This document shows, piece by piece, positions 34,335 through 46,426 of a DNA stretch of 64,000 nucleotides (position 1 is the first letter of the stretch; the number at the start of each line of letters is the position of its first letter). Source of the stretch: Dactylorhiza incarnata (Eukaryota > Streptophyta > Magnoliopsida > Asparagales > Orchidaceae); contig JAWHQI010000019.1 of the NCBI GenBank assembly GCA_033032865.1, positions 15,728,001 to 15,792,000 on the forward strand. Direction: 5' to 3'. The notes under the pieces are model-generated. The model worked only from the letters and a program-made list of their open reading frames with translations, was not told where the DNA came from and made no database searches. The translations under genes were made by a program, and so were the position numbers.

Positions 34335-35795
34335 TGAATCATCATCTAGTAAATCGTCACTGGCATCGCATGAGCTTAGTTGGTTTGAGGTACTCATCGT
34401 TTGCCCATAATTATCAACAATATCTTCATCATCATTTGTAACGCTAATATGATCTAGATCTTCATCCCCTTCAACTATTAGTTCAAGATTAGCTGGAGCT
34501 CCACTTCATAAATTTTGAGCCCCAACCCCAATAGCTCTCTCTATAGCTTCCCATGTGAGATCATCATCATCATAAACTAAAGCTTCCTCTGGTTGGTTCA
34601 TCATCCACTCACTACTCCAATCTAGCTCATCAAGCACTAAAGGGTTGTAATTTCTTCCTTTTTCACGTCTTTCTTGGTATCGTGCTTGTAGACGACAATT
34701 GTATTGGATGTATACAAGATCATTAAGCCTTTAATGCTCCAATCTATTTCTTTTCTTTGTGTGAATCTGAATCAAGATAGTTGCAAATTTGTTATTTGTT
34801 AGTAGGTAAAACAAGTTTAATTTTATATTAAATATTTGTATACTTACAAACTCAAAAATACTCTAGTTGCGCTCACAACTAGAAGAAGATCAACATAAGC
34901 CAAGTATACGCAATGCTACCTTTGTAAGGTCAATATTCGGTCCTCCATGTGCACCCCACCAATCCACTATTTATTTAAGACAAAAATAAATTAGTATAAA
35001 ATATAAGTAGTTTAAGAAAAAATAAAAATGTAATCAATACTTACTTGGATTTAAGGTGGTTCGTTGTCTAATAGCCATAGGCTTTCCAAAACTATTTCGA
35101 GATGCTTTATAGTTAGTGCCTTGCTCTGCAATCTTGTCTTGCAATTGTTGATCGGGCACTAGTCTTGCAATAACATCATTGAAAGCATCTTTAAATTTCC
35201 AAGTATCATCAGGATGTTTTTCCTCATATTCAAAATATTTGTTTGGATTTAGAAACAAAGCTGCCCTATACAACTATTGCTCCATTTGATTTGTCCACCT
35301 ATTTTGAACAATGTCAATAATTTTTTTATATAATCTTTCTTTATTATCAAAATCTTGTATGTAAGTGACATAAAGTTTGGATTTCAACGACCTCCAACTT
35401 GCACCCATGCTCTTCATTAAATCATGGCGAACACCATCAACATTATCAAAATAATACTGAAAAAAGAGACAATATTAATTAATAATTAATAATTAACTAA
35501 CTAACACAGATATCAAATCACTAATAACAAAATTACATACATTTACTTCTTCCCATATCCGGTCTTTAATTTCTTTATCAACTTCCTTCCATCTAGCACA
35601 TGTAATTTGGACATAAATCCTCACAAGAGAACCAATTAAACTCATATTTATTAGACTCAGGCCCGAGAATAATGTGGCCATCATTATTAATAGAAATAAA
35701 AAGCTTCTACCCCTCTGCTCTAAGCTTATTCAATCCCATCATTTTAGTGAAGCCTCTTGTTGACTTTGATGAGGATCCTTTATCAGGCATTTCAC
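34335..35795 (-). pseudogene. hAT transposase, C-terminal part, with Ptta/En-Spm-like N-terminal segment
   Basis: Exon 35795-35045 begins MPDKGSSSKSTRGFTKMMG and contains SINNDGHIILGPESNKYEF and WKEVDKEIKDRIWEEV, resembling the plant Transposase_24 (Ptta/En/Spm) domain. It continues into hAT sequence: IIDIVQNRWTNQMEQ and RAALFLNPNKYFEYEEKHPD. After GT-AG introns (34967-35044, 34767-34847) follow DWWGAHGGPNIDLTKVALRI, SSSSCERN, IHTKKRNRL and LNDLVYIQYN, the hAT dimerisation region. Introns join in frame. At least six in-frame stops make it a pseudogene. An acidic C-terminus ends near 34335. The mixed domains could be real fusion or a deletion joining two relics. Confidence 0.75.
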
Positions 35796-36112
35796 TGTAA
35801 TAAGAAAACCCTAAAAAAACCCTAAACCATCCAAAAAACCTAAACAAAATTCATAAAAAACAGCAATGAAATTAAGGTACTACCAGTCTACCACACATTA
35901 AATCAATCACACATATAAATAAAGAACTATAGAAATATGAAATGACCATTCAACTTAGAAATTATATGAGCAAGAAAAAACGTAAAAATGATCCAGAGGA
36001 AAATGTCGACTTGTCGAGGTAAAATCGCCTTTCGGGTTTTCCCACAGAGCAGCAACGATCCAGCGACGGAAAAAAGTAAAATGTCGAGGTAAAATCAAAT
36101 GTTTATATCCCT

Positions 36113-36447
36113 ATTAGACAGCGAGTTATATATAAACCACTGTCTATTATTTTGTTCTGGGTAAAATAGACAGTGATTTATATATAAACCATTGTCTATT
36201 GTACACGGAACCATACAATAGAAAGTAGTTTATATATAAACCGTTGTCTATTGTACACAGAATGATACAAGAGACAGTGATTTATATATAAACCAATGTC
36301 TATTGTACCTGGAACCATATAATAGACAATGATTTATATTAAACATTGTCTATGGTATGGTTCCAGGTACAATAAATAACGGTTTATATATAAACCACTG
36401 TCTATGCTAATATTGACAGTGGTTTATATATAAACCGCTGTCTATTC
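36113..36447. repeat. Right palindrome array of the hAT element (seven units)
   Basis: Seven inverted repeats have the same GACAGCGG-type arms but a different core, TTTATATATAAA, and spacers containing TATTGTAC(A/C)(C/A)GGAACCAT. Unit length is about 45-50 bp. The last unit (about 36415-36442) is a perfect palindrome. Confidence 0.85.
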
Positions 36448-36536
36448 CCCTTTTTTTTAAAATATGGCGTCCGTCGCCTTGTTTTTAATCGGGAGACTAG
36501 ACACCTAGGCGTCGCCATGATAAGAATGTGCAAGAC

Positions 36537-38413
36537 TAATTTAATAATACACTCACTCACGTACCATTTATGTGGGTGCAAGTTTGTTTGGTCTTACGAG
36601 CAATATGCTCGGTGGTTGTGGTTACAGACGAGTTTCTTCGGCGAGTTTGTGGCTCGAGAGGTTATAGTGACGGGCAGGTTAGCTCTGGGAGCTTTTGGCT
36701 CGGAAATGTAAAGTAACCATATTGCATGTGCATAAAGGTTGTGTGTCTTTAGTATTGACGGTCGTCGCACCAACGTCGATACTTTGGCTCGGTAAGTGTG
36801 GTTAACACTTTGCAAACGAAAAGTCTGGTGGACTAGCCAGTAAGAGTACGCAGTAGCACTGTTGTTGTGTTCTTAGCGTTGTAGCGTACGATAGATCTAG
36901 GTTAGGTAGTGCAGATACCAACCCAGAGGTGGGCGAGGCCCAACCCATCGCTTCTATTTGCCACAACGGGAGTATCCTGGGAGTTTTGCTAGCTACAAAA
37001 AGTGGGAATTAAAGGTCTGTGCGCATAGAGTCAAAGCGTGTGAGTTGCACTTGTATGTTCATAGCATAAACTGCATAACTCTACATGTCATAGCATAAGC
37101 ATTGCATTTCAACCCCTACCCCTATCGTATAAATCGGCATGGGACTTTTTATTTGATAGGCCCTGCTAAATGACACCTTGGTCTATAGGTCTGTATGGGT
37201 ATTCCTATAAATCAATGTTACTCTACATTATTATTGTTTTACTTATTACTGCTTTACTTATTACTGCTTTACTCACTGAACTATCTATTGCGTAGTGGTA
37301 GACATTTCCCGTAGATTAGATTCACCGTCACCTGCTATTGTTTATACCCCTTGTTGTCCTCCGCTTCATTCCTCCCACTCGGTGCCTAGGAGTCACTGGG
37401 GGACGGGTGGTGGATTGTCTTAGTCTTTTTGACTAATGGTCAGTGGACCTTAACAATTTAGGGGACCGAGGAGACGCTGCAGCACTAGAGGCCGGTGTAG
37501 ATGGAGGCGGGACAGTCTAGCACATGAGCACCAGTCTCAAGATCCGTGAGTGTTACTAGTTGATTTGCTTCCATGAGTGTCATTGTAGTGAGGATATGAT
37601 GTATCGGCCAGGAGCCCTCATTATTACTATCTTTATTTTAGTTACTATATCTGGACCTCTTTTATTCAGAGATATTATAATTCATGTCATATGGACTTGA
37701 TTTCTAGTTAGTCAAATGTAAGATTTTATTCTATTGTGATCGATATGGCTGGAAGGATCGGTGTTTTGTAGTGGAGACCCTCCCGAGTGATGGTGACACC
37801 GCAAAGCCGCGGTTCTGGGCATAAGACCCAGTTTTGTAGCAAAAATAGGGTCTTAAATTCGTCCTGTTATTATGAGAAGTTCGTTAGGAGTCAAGTTTGG
37901 ACTCACCGAGTGTTTTCTAATGATCCATTGAGTATCTTCTGGTGTTTGGCCTTCGTGTTAACCTTATCATCGTCGTGTTCCGATGCCAAGTCTTGTAGGG
38001 TGTCGGCTTGCTGAATCTTCGCCCTTTTTTTAAGTTGGATGTTAACTTATGTGTTAAGTGCTGAATCATGCACTTTCTGTTCCTCTCGTCAGGAGTTGTA
38101 GTAAATCCATATGTAATCCTATTTTTCCTGCCTGGCAGTCTTTTGTTTGGCCTATTGGTTTAAGAGTTATGTTTTCTCTGTTGGGGTCTATTGGTTGTGT
38201 GACCTAAGAGTCACTGCCATGGTGCCCCTGTTTGGGACTGTTGGTTTGTGTGGACTGGAGTCACCGCCACAGCACCTATAGGGCTCTGAGCGTTAGTGGA
38301 ATGTACCACCGTCGTAGTGCTTCTTGTTTGTGGATCATACAACCGAGGCTTTGTGTTTTGCCCGGCATTAAATGATGCCCTATTTCTCGAGCTGATCAGT
38401 CTTAAGTGCTTAA

Positions 38414-38498
<85 letters not shown>

Positions 38499-39355
38499 CA
38501 TTACTTTTGGTTCAGACAGTTCTCTTACCGAGTGCACTTGATTGAGCTGACTCGGGTTGTTTCAAGCTAATTATTGTGTAACTGTTAAAAGCTCTTTTCC
38601 TGCAAATCTGATATTTTGATTTGTTGCTAACCATTGTTTATTGAAAACCTTGGTTTTATTCTTACTGCCACTTACACTTTCTTGCTGAGACATTCTTTTC
38701 TTTTGAATGTCTCAGGCTCATAGCAGTAGCAGTTTGGGTGGTAGAGTTGGTGTCTTTGGTGCTGCTGTTAGTCGCAGTTGTCCGCTTTCCCCTCACTGTT
38801 GTGCGGTAGTTGTTCCTTTGCTTCAGTTGTAGCTTTTGTTTTCCAGTGTTAGGTTACTTGCTAGCTTTTCTGCTATTACATTCTGTTTAGTTTACATACT
38901 TGCTCTCTGGGATGTTTTATGTTATGATGCATGAGTTATTTTATGTATAAAATGTTATTCTTGCATAGCATGATTTCATGTAAATGTCACATACTTTGAA
39001 GATCGTAGAAAACTCCTTCTTTGCTTATACTAAATCTAGAGATGTGCATATCATTGCTGGAATGTTCGATTTTTATGCTCATGTAGGATAAAATGAAACC
39101 ATCTTTCCGTTGCGTATGTTTAGATTTCTACTCGTGGACTAGTTGATCCACTGGACCGAGGGACACGGTCTTAAGCTAAAAAAGGTAAATTCTCTATTTA
39201 ACTCAAACAGATTTATGTCGTGTTATAAATTTTCGTGAGTAGTGGCTGCCTGAGCATTTGTAGTGTCCCCTGCAAGACGTGGCATCATAACACATATTTT
39301 CCCCTTGCTCTAATAATATTTATTAAATTCGTGGGGAAAATGCGGGTCGTGACAA
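36537..39355. other. Unassigned region, possible long Ty3/gypsy LTR remnant (right part)
   Basis: No gene is supported in these 2.8 kb. The segment GGGGACCGAGGAGACGCTGC near 37460 and the end GGGGAAAATGCGGGTCGTGACA-like sequence at 39330-39355 resemble LTRs of plant chromoviruses. No PBS or gag follows. If joined with 7146-9323 and 33189-33428 the LTR would be about 5.2 kb. Confidence 0.3.
38416..38495. repeat. (TA)n microsatellite
   Basis: About 40 uninterrupted TA units inside the unassigned region. Open frames across it encode only an isoleucine-tyrosine alternation and are artefacts. Confidence 0.97.
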
Positions 39356-39639
39356 TGGAGGTGATCGGCTTTGCTCCAACACTTCTTCTAAGCTTGGTGT
39401 CTACAACAATGGCTGAATAGTTCTTAGCAAGAAAGAGGGAATGATTTGTAGGAGAAGAACTGGAAGAGAGAAAATAGTGGCTAATTTGACCCTAAGGATT
39501 ACGACTAGATAATGTGGAAAAACATTTCCCATGCTTTGGAAAGACATCCCATGCTTGGTGTCCTCTTCCTACTGGACGAACTTCACTTCTCATTTTTGGG
39601 ATATGCCTCTTGACACTATCAACAAGTAAGACAATGTCT
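39356..39639. other. No recognisable feature
   Basis: Short unique-looking stretch between the LTR-like end and the tandem array. I see no coding domain or repeat in it. Confidence 0.4.
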
Positions 39640-40350
39640 AGCAGCATGCTAATGCCAGCGTTATACCTAACGCCTGACGTTAGCTCTTGATGACACGACA
39701 TGGTTTCGTCGAGAAGCAAAAACTTCTCGACAACAAAGCAACTCTTCTCGATGACAAAGCTACCGTTGGCATTATACCTAACGCATGGCGTTATCTCTCG
39801 ATGACATGATGGTATTGTCGAGAAGCTAACCCTTCTCGATGATAAAGCAACACTTCTCAACGATAAAGCTATCATTGGCATTATACCTAACGTCGGGCGT
39901 TAGCCTTCTTCTAATCAAATATTGAGAAGGGGTAGTCGATCATCGAGAAGCTAACCTTTCTCGATGACACGACAACTCTTTCTCAACAACAATGCTACCG
40001 CCGACGTTTTACCTAACGCTGAGCGTTAGACTTCTTCTAGTCGATCATCGAGAAGCTACCACCTTCTCGATGACTAGTCAACTCTTCTCATCAAAAAAGC
40101 TAGCGCAGACATTACACGTAATGCCGGGCGTTAGCCTTCTTCTAATCGATCGTCGAGAAGCTACCCCCTTCTCGATGATACGACAACTCTTCTTATCGAC
40201 AATGCTAGTGCCGATGTTACACATAATGCCGAGCATCAGCCTTTTTCTAGTCGATCGTCGAGAAGCTACCCTCTTCTCGATGACATGACAACTCTTCTCA
40301 TCACAATGCTACCTTTGACGTTATACCTAACGTCGGGCGTTAGCTTTCTG
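39640..40350. repeat. Degenerate tandem array, period about 105-125 bp, seven units
   Basis: A block CCTAACG-C-GGCGTTAGC recurs at about 39666, 39778, 39886, 40012, 40117, 40222 and 40326. Between them lie repeated TCGAGAAGCTA(C/A)C, CTTCTCGATGACACGACAAC and CTTCTC blocks. Units contain internal inverted parts (TTCTCGATGA against TCGTCGAGAAG). No protein is encoded. 40351-40529 has GGGATGTTACA twice but no clear element. Confidence 0.85.
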
Positions 40351-41230
40351 CTACCAGATTTTCTCCTTTTTAATTCCTATCTTTAGGGAGTGGGATGTTA
40401 CACCCACCCTTATTGATCATGACACATTCATGTTAACCCTAGGGCCATGGGGTTACTACCTTGTCCAAACCACTTCAAGGGACATATGTCAGTCGAGGGC
40501 TCTAATCCGAATTGGGATGTTACATCTTCTATATTGGCTATATTCATCTACTTATAGAATAAGCCTATATAGAGCCTATAAAAGAATAAGAAGCCTATAC
40601 TTTTTCTTGATCTTAGAAGTTTTATTCAATATATAGGCTTCTTCTTTTTCCAATTCTTCTATATATGGGTTTCCTCTTCTTCTTATTCTAGTAGTAGAAG
40701 AAGAAGAATATATTGGCTTAGGAAGAATATGCTTCTATATATAGAATTATTCTAAGACGATATAGGTTATAAGAAGTCTTTACAACTTATAAGAAGAGGA
40801 ATCCTAAATAGAAAAAGAAGCCTTTAATGAATTAGAAGAAGAAGCATATGTAGAAGAAAGAATCATCTTCTATATAGGCTTCTTCTTCTATATAGGCTTC
40901 TTCTTCTTTATAATCTTCTTCTATATAGATTTCTTATTCAATAAGCTTCTTCTATATAGAGGAAGAAGCTTATATACTTCTATATAAGATAACAAAGGCT
41001 TCTTCTTAAATATAAACTATTTATAAGAAAATGAAGCTTTTTCTATATTTACGTATCCTATATATAGGCTTCTTCTTCTATATATAGAATAAGAAGCCTA
41101 TATAGACTTCTTATTCTATATATAGAAGAAGAAGCACATATAGACTTCTTCTTCTATATATAAGAGAAGAAGCCTATATAGACTTCTTCTTCGAACAAGA
41201 TGCCTATCTAAGAAGAAAAATAATCCTACA

Positions 41231-41234
41231 TATA

Positions 41235-41300
<66 letters not shown>
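41231..41300. repeat. (TA)n microsatellite
   Basis: TA units with occasional AAA interruptions, directly left of the CGACGAA cluster. Confidence 0.9.
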
Positions 41301-41344
41301 CGGATTAATGTATATACGCGCAACACGGATTTGCCCTATATCCG

Positions 41345-41910
41345 TGCGTTCGACGAACGCAGGCTCCGTTCGACGAACACGGGGCCCCGTTCGACGAATA
41401 ATATTCGATCGACCAACGCGGGCTAAAGATCAAAGCTTATTCGCCGTTCGTCGATCGTGATCATCGAACGTGGCCATTTGCCGATCGACGAACGGCGAAT
41501 GGCGACAATGGACGCTCGACGAACGTGGAATGGCTTCGATCGACGAATAGCGGGCTAACGACGGGCTAACGGCGGGCTCCGTTCGACAAACACGGGCTGG
41601 CTTTGATCGACGAATGGCGGGCTTCGTTCGACGAAACCGAGGCTCCTTCTATCCTAAAGATATATGTTTATATCCGCAACACTCGTGTTCATCGAACGGA
41701 GCCCGTCGTTAGCCCGCCGTTCGTCGATCGAAGCCAGCCCGTGTTCGTCGAATGGAGCTCGTCGTTAGCCCGTCGTTCGTCGATCGAAGCCAGCCCGTGT
41801 ACGTCAAACGGAGCCCGCGGTTAGCCCACCATTCATCGATCGAAGCCAACCTGTGTTCATCGAACAGAGCCCCGTGTTCTTCGAACGGAGCTCGCGTTCG
41901 ACGAACTCGC
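41345..41910. repeat. CGACGAA cluster arranged as an inverted repeat
   Basis: The left half (41345-41640) has many TTCGACGAA(C) words, the right half (41690-41900) their complement TTCGTCGAA/TTCGTCGATCGAAGCCAG. The halves share longer blocks such as CACGGGCTGGCTT against AAGCCAGCCCGTG. The motif is the one repeated in the copia-3 LTR. Confidence 0.8.
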
Positions 41911-42006
41911 AGCTATAAGCAAAATCCTCGCTGCGCATATTTCCAGCATACCCATATATATATACACAAATATTTAAGACCACTATATAGAAGAAGATGA
42001 ATCCTA

Positions 42007-42009
<3 letters not shown>

Positions 42010-42050
<41 letters not shown>
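42010..42050. repeat. (GA)n microsatellite
   Basis: About 20 GA units in the low-complexity region. Confidence 0.95.
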
Positions 42051-42053
<3 letters not shown>

Positions 42054-43191
42054 CTATATAGAAGAAGGTGAAGCCTACATAGAATCAGAAGAAACCTACA
42101 TAAGTCTATATAGTTCTTATTTACAGGCTTCTTCTTCCATATAAGCATATTCTTCTTCATATTCTTCATATTCTTCTTATAGGATTCTTCTTTTATGTAG
42201 GCTTCTTATATATATGATTCTTATAGATGAATAAGATGCATATATATAGAAGAAGGAGACTATATATAAAAGAAGAAGGAGGAGAAGAAGAATATTGGCT
42301 TCTTCTTCTATAGAAGAAGAAACCTATACAGAAGAAGCCTATATAGGCTATATAGTCTATCTATATATAAGATTCTTCTTTTTCTATATAAGCTTCTTCT
42401 TTTTGATTATAGAAGAATAAGAAGAACATGCTTATATAGAAGAAGAAGAAGAAGAAGAAACGTATCTATATTGAAATTTTGTTCTTCTATATATGTTTCT
42501 TCTCCTATAAGCACAGATACTTCTTCTTCTATCTATGTAAAGAAGAAGAAGCCTATTATTCTTCTATATAGAAGAAGCCTGTATAGAAGAAGAAGTCTAT
42601 ACATGATTCTTCTTCTATATAGAAGTCTACGTATCCTATATAAAAGAATAATATACTATATAGACTTCTTCTACTTATTATATAAGTTTGTATAGGAGAA
42701 GAAGCCTATATAAAAGGAGAATAAGAAGAAGACTTCTTCTTATTATATGGAAGAAGATGAAGAAGAAGAAGCCTATATAGAAGAGAAAATAACTTATATA
42801 GAAGAAGAAACCTATATAAAATAAGAAGAAGTCAATATATGGGCTAATATATAGCATATATAGATGAAGAACTAGGCTATGGAGGAAAAAGAATAAGAAG
42901 AAACCAATATAGCTTACTTTATCTTATATATAGACTTTTTCATCTTCTAAATAGGCTTCTTCGATAGGTTTTTTCTTCTTTGTCTTCTATATAGATTTCT
43001 TCTTCTTCTTTTTCTTCTTTTTCTTATATATAGACTTCTTATTCTTTTTCTTCTTCCATATATAGGCATATTCTTCCTCTTCTTCTTCTTCTTCTATATT
43101 GCCTACAGAATAAGAGGAAGAAGAATCATCTAATATAGAGGAAGAATAAGAAAATGGACATCTTCTACTATTCCTCTTCAATATATGTATA

Positions 43192-44508
43192 TGTTGGGAA
43201 AATGATTTCTCTTAACCCCTGAAAATGAGTCAAATATGAATTCCAAGAATGAAAAACAAGGCTAAGTAAATATGCGTCGAATAGTGTTCGACGCAACGTC
43301 GAAATGTAGTCGACGTCTCTTTCAGATTAAGTCGAAGTAACTCTAGGAAGATTTCGACGTATGTGTTGTCGACGTTACTCTGATTTCTAGTCGACGCAAC
43401 TAGTGAAGTCGACGCACCTTAGTCGACGCACCTTCCTTATTCACCTCTCGACGTCCAGACAGGATGTACTCGACGCTTGCGTCGAATGGCAATCTACGCA
43501 CGTCGATTTATTTGACAGACTTAAATATGCGCCAGATCTCTTTCCTTCTTTCAGTAAATTTGATTTGTATGGAATAATGTTAATATTTTATAGCCGTTCT
43601 GAATCATTCTTTCCTTCTATTTGATTCTTGGCTAATCTTATTAACTCTATTTTGGATATTATTTGAAATCAGAATTCATTCTTTCCTTCTACAGAAATAA
43701 ACATTATGAAAACATTTTTTCTTTCTATTCTCTCTAACTCCTAATTGATTATCCTCCTATAGTATTATGTTGAATTAACAGAGCTATAAATAAAGAGGAG
43801 GTCGGCAGAAAATAAAGAAGAGTGATCTACCACACACATTTGAAATAGAGGAAAAGCTCTCAAGAGAAAAGAGTGAAATTGAGAAAAAGCTCTGCAGCAA
43901 CATTCAAGCACTTCTTCTTCTTCTGCTTCTGAAGTCACACTGCTGCAAAATCTGATAGCTCTCACAAAGAGAGAAAGGCTGCAAATCTTCTTCTCTCTAT
44001 AGAAGAAAGATTCAATTCACTTCTTGTGCTTCCAATCTTCTTGCTAGGAAGAAGATTCTTTCTTGTTTTTATTTCTTCTCCTTTCTTTCTTTCTCACTTA
44101 AACATTGTAAAAGAGTTTTTAGAATCTCTCTCCAAAAAATTCAGTGTACTGGTTCTAAGAGTCTCCTTGTCAAAAGACTCAGTTGGTTCTAAGAGTCTCC
44201 TTGTCAAAAGACTCAGGGTGGTTCTAAGAGTCTCCTTATCAAAAGACTCAGTGCAAGATAGTGAATTCCTACCAAGGGGGTAGAAGAGTGGACTACCCAA
44301 AGTTAGGGGAACCAATATATTTTCTTGTGTTGTGCTGTGATTTATTTTCTTGCATTTACTTTATTTTCTTGCTTAATTCTTGTTGGTGTGTGGGAAGCTC
44401 TAATCTGTGATCATACACAAATATATATTAACTTTGCACAAAATAATTTTTAAATCTCTATTCACCCCCCCTCTAGAGAATTCTAGTGAGGTTAATTGTG
44501 CACTTTCA
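43192..44508 (+). repeat. Copia-2 5' LTR (1317 bp)
   Basis: Starts TGTTGGGAAAATG, ends TGTGCACTTTCA. It contains a TCGACG cluster (43274-43507) and a triple tandem repeat of GGTTCTAAGAGTCTCCTT plus (A/G)TCAAAAGACTCAG at 44150-44250. Confidence 0.95.
43274..43507. repeat. Copia-2 TCGACG motif cluster in the LTR
   Basis: About a dozen GTCGACGCA, TTCGACG or CGTCGAA words occur in 234 bp, many containing the palindrome GTCGAC. The same cluster is in the 3' LTR at 51722-51955. Internal clusters with the same word lie at 46216-46392 and 49304-49521. Confidence 0.88.
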
Positions 44509-44510
44509 AT

Positions 44511-44523
44511 TGGTATCAGAGCC
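44511..44523 (+). other. Copia-2 primer binding site (tRNA-iMet)
   Basis: TGGTATCAGAGCC two bases after the LTR, complementary to initiator tRNA-Met. Confidence 0.92.
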
Positions 44524-44605
44524 AGGTTGATCAAAAAAGGATAACTCCTTGATCAAAAAGATCCTACCTCTCATATATATATATTTTTCAAAACTATTTT
44601 ATCAT

Positions 44606-46426
44606 ATGGCACAAATCAAAGATTATGCTTCCACTAGACCACCAATTTGCAACTTGGAAAAGTTTGCACTTTGGAAAACAAGAATTAGAATTTATTTAAA
44701 CTCTATTGATGATGAATTGTTTAATGTGATCTTGACAGGTCCCCCCAAGCCATTCAGGAAGGATTCAAGTGGAAAAGTGACTGAAACACTTGTTCCAAGA
44801 GCTGAATGGACAGAAGATGAGAAGAAAGCCCAAGGACATGATGCCAAGGCTATGAATATCCTAGTCTCAACCCTCTCAGATGAAATTTTCCAAAAGATTG
44901 CTGATTGTGAGTCAGCTAAGGAAGTATGGGAAGCTCTCACCAAAATGGTAGAGGGAAGTGCTGATGAGAAAAAGGATAGAAAGGCACTACTGATCTCCCA
45001 ATATGAAAACTTCCAAAAGAAAGAAAGTGAAAGTGTTGCTGACATGTATTCAAGATTCAGCCTCATAGTCAATGAATTGAGAACACTTGAGAAGGACATA
45101 TCTCTCACTGAGATAAATGATAAATTACTGACTTGCTTTCCTAGCTCTTGGGACTCAAGAATCTGGCCAATCAAAGACTACATAAGTCAAAAAGAAATAT
45201 CAACAGATGTTCTGTTGGGTAAATTAAAATCATATGAACAACTGTTGAAAACCAGAGCTGAGAAAGAAAAGGCCTCTCCACTCTCAAAAGAAAAGAGTAT
45301 TGCATTGAAAGCTGTTGAAGGTGAACCATCTACTAGTGATGAGGAACTAATCAGCTTCCTGGCTAGGAAGTTCAAGAGGTGGATCAAAATAGAAGGATCC
45401 AGAGGAAGAGATTCAAAAACCAGGTATAATAAAACACCTACTAAAGAGATTATCTGTTACTCTTGCAGGAAACCTGGACATATTGCACCTGAATGTCCTA
45501 AGGAGAACAGCACTAAGAAAGATCTGAAAAGAACAGATCTAGAGAAGAAAAAGAAATAAAGAGGATTCATTGCTCAATCTTGGAGTGATTCAGAATCTGA
45601 AGGAAGTACCTCATCAGACAATGATCAGGAAGAGGTCAAGCAAGAGGAAACCTGTCTGATGGCCACTGAGAAGCTTGATGATACATCTATGGTAAATATA
45701 CTTGATGATATAGATTTCTCTTCTACTGATTTCAAACAAGATTTCAAAGAATTCTGTTTAGATCTAATCAAATCTGAAAAAGAAGTAAAAGAATTAAGAA
45801 TTGAATTAAGAAATCTCAAACATGTGAATACACACTATGAAAACAATAAGCTCAATCAAGAGCTCTCAAAGAAGGAATTAGACAAAATCCATTCAGAAAA
45901 TCTAACACTAAGGAAAGAGCTGGAAAAGGCTAAAGCCTTTGAGGACTCTCTGAATGGAAGAGGTCAGAAGCTCAAGAATATCTCTGAGAATCTCACTGAT
46001 AGATTTAGACAACTAAAGCTGAATACTAATGAAGCATCTAAATCACAAACATTCAGCAAACCTGTCTGGAAATATCCCATTCAATTCACTAGGGAGAATC
46101 ATCTAGCAGGAATTAGATCACAAGTAGGTCCAGAAACAACCACTGTTTTTAATAAACCTAATCCCATTACAGATAAAGGAATCTTAGGAAAGTATCCTCA
46201 CAAAAATTCTGAACATACGTCGAATTATTATCCACGTGCGTCGATTTCTAATCGACGCAATCACCAAATCGCGTCGACCTCCACTCAACGTAATCTCTCA
46301 CATGCTTCGACTAAAAGTAGACTCAGAATGAAGGAAGCGTCGACCTCATATCGACGCAACCATAAGTCTACGTCGAATCCCTATCGACGCAATAAATCAG
46401 ACAGAAAATTTTCTATTTCCAAATAG
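44606..46426 (+). pseudogene. gag: Copia-2 gag, one internal stop
   Basis: ATG 44606 opens MAQIKDYASTRPPICNLEKF, the start shared with copia-3 gag. The capsid part includes FALWKTRIRIYLNS, MVEGSADEKKDRKALLISQY and SWDSRIWPIKDY. The zinc knuckle is CYSCRKPGHIAPEC near 45455. TAA at 45557-45559 is followed in the same frame by an acidic serine segment with CLMA (SIRE mark) and a coiled coil to 46426. The last 60 codons overlap a TCGACG cluster and read as low-complexity SRRN-type repeats, which looks like noncoding motif DNA expanded within the frame. Confidence 0.88.
46216..46392. repeat. Copia-2 TCGACG cluster inside gag
   Basis: At least ten CGTCGA or TCGACGCA words lie in 177 bp of the gag C-terminal coding frame. 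They translate to repeated SRRN/ST-type residues. Confidence 0.85.

Larger units (their letters stand above)
33437..36528 (-). mobile_element. hAT-type DNA transposon, degenerate, with palindromic subterminal arrays
   Basis: Ends are CATTCTTTTCATGGCG (left) and CGCCATGATAAGAATG (right), an imperfect inverted repeat. The flanking 8-bp duplications are TGAAAGAC (33429-33436) and TGCAAGAC (36529-36536), seven of eight matching; 8 bp is the hAT target-site length. Both ends carry GC-rich (GGCG, CCTAGGCG) subterminal sequence, then seven palindromes each. The minus strand encodes a broken hAT transposase. 3092 bp in all. Confidence 0.75.
40530..43186. repeat. Low-complexity TTC/GAA plus TATATAG region, left part
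   Basis: Built from endlessly varied short words (CTTCTTCTTC, TATATAGAAGAAG, AAGCCTATATAG) on both strands, with inverted repeats. It has no stable period and no gene. It continues as the same kind of DNA at 52966-55006 on the other side of copia-2. Confidence 0.85.

Noticed and set aside
33575..36447. Regularly spaced palindromic repeats resembling a CRISPR array
   Set aside because: The spacers are also repeated, the units are long AT-core palindromes, and they flank a hAT transposase in plant DNA. They are subterminal repeats.
38211..38541. Open frames with long IYIYIY runs on both strands
   Set aside because: They are translations of the (TA)n microsatellite and nothing else.
40388..40526. 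Small solo LTR bounded by GGGATGTTACA and TGTTACACCC
   Set aside because: The two words are suggestive, but the interval is only about 130 bp, no target duplication was found and no relative is present in the window.
42987..43181. K- and E-rich small ORF
   Set aside because: Produced by TTC/GAA low-complexity DNA, with no domain and no gene context.
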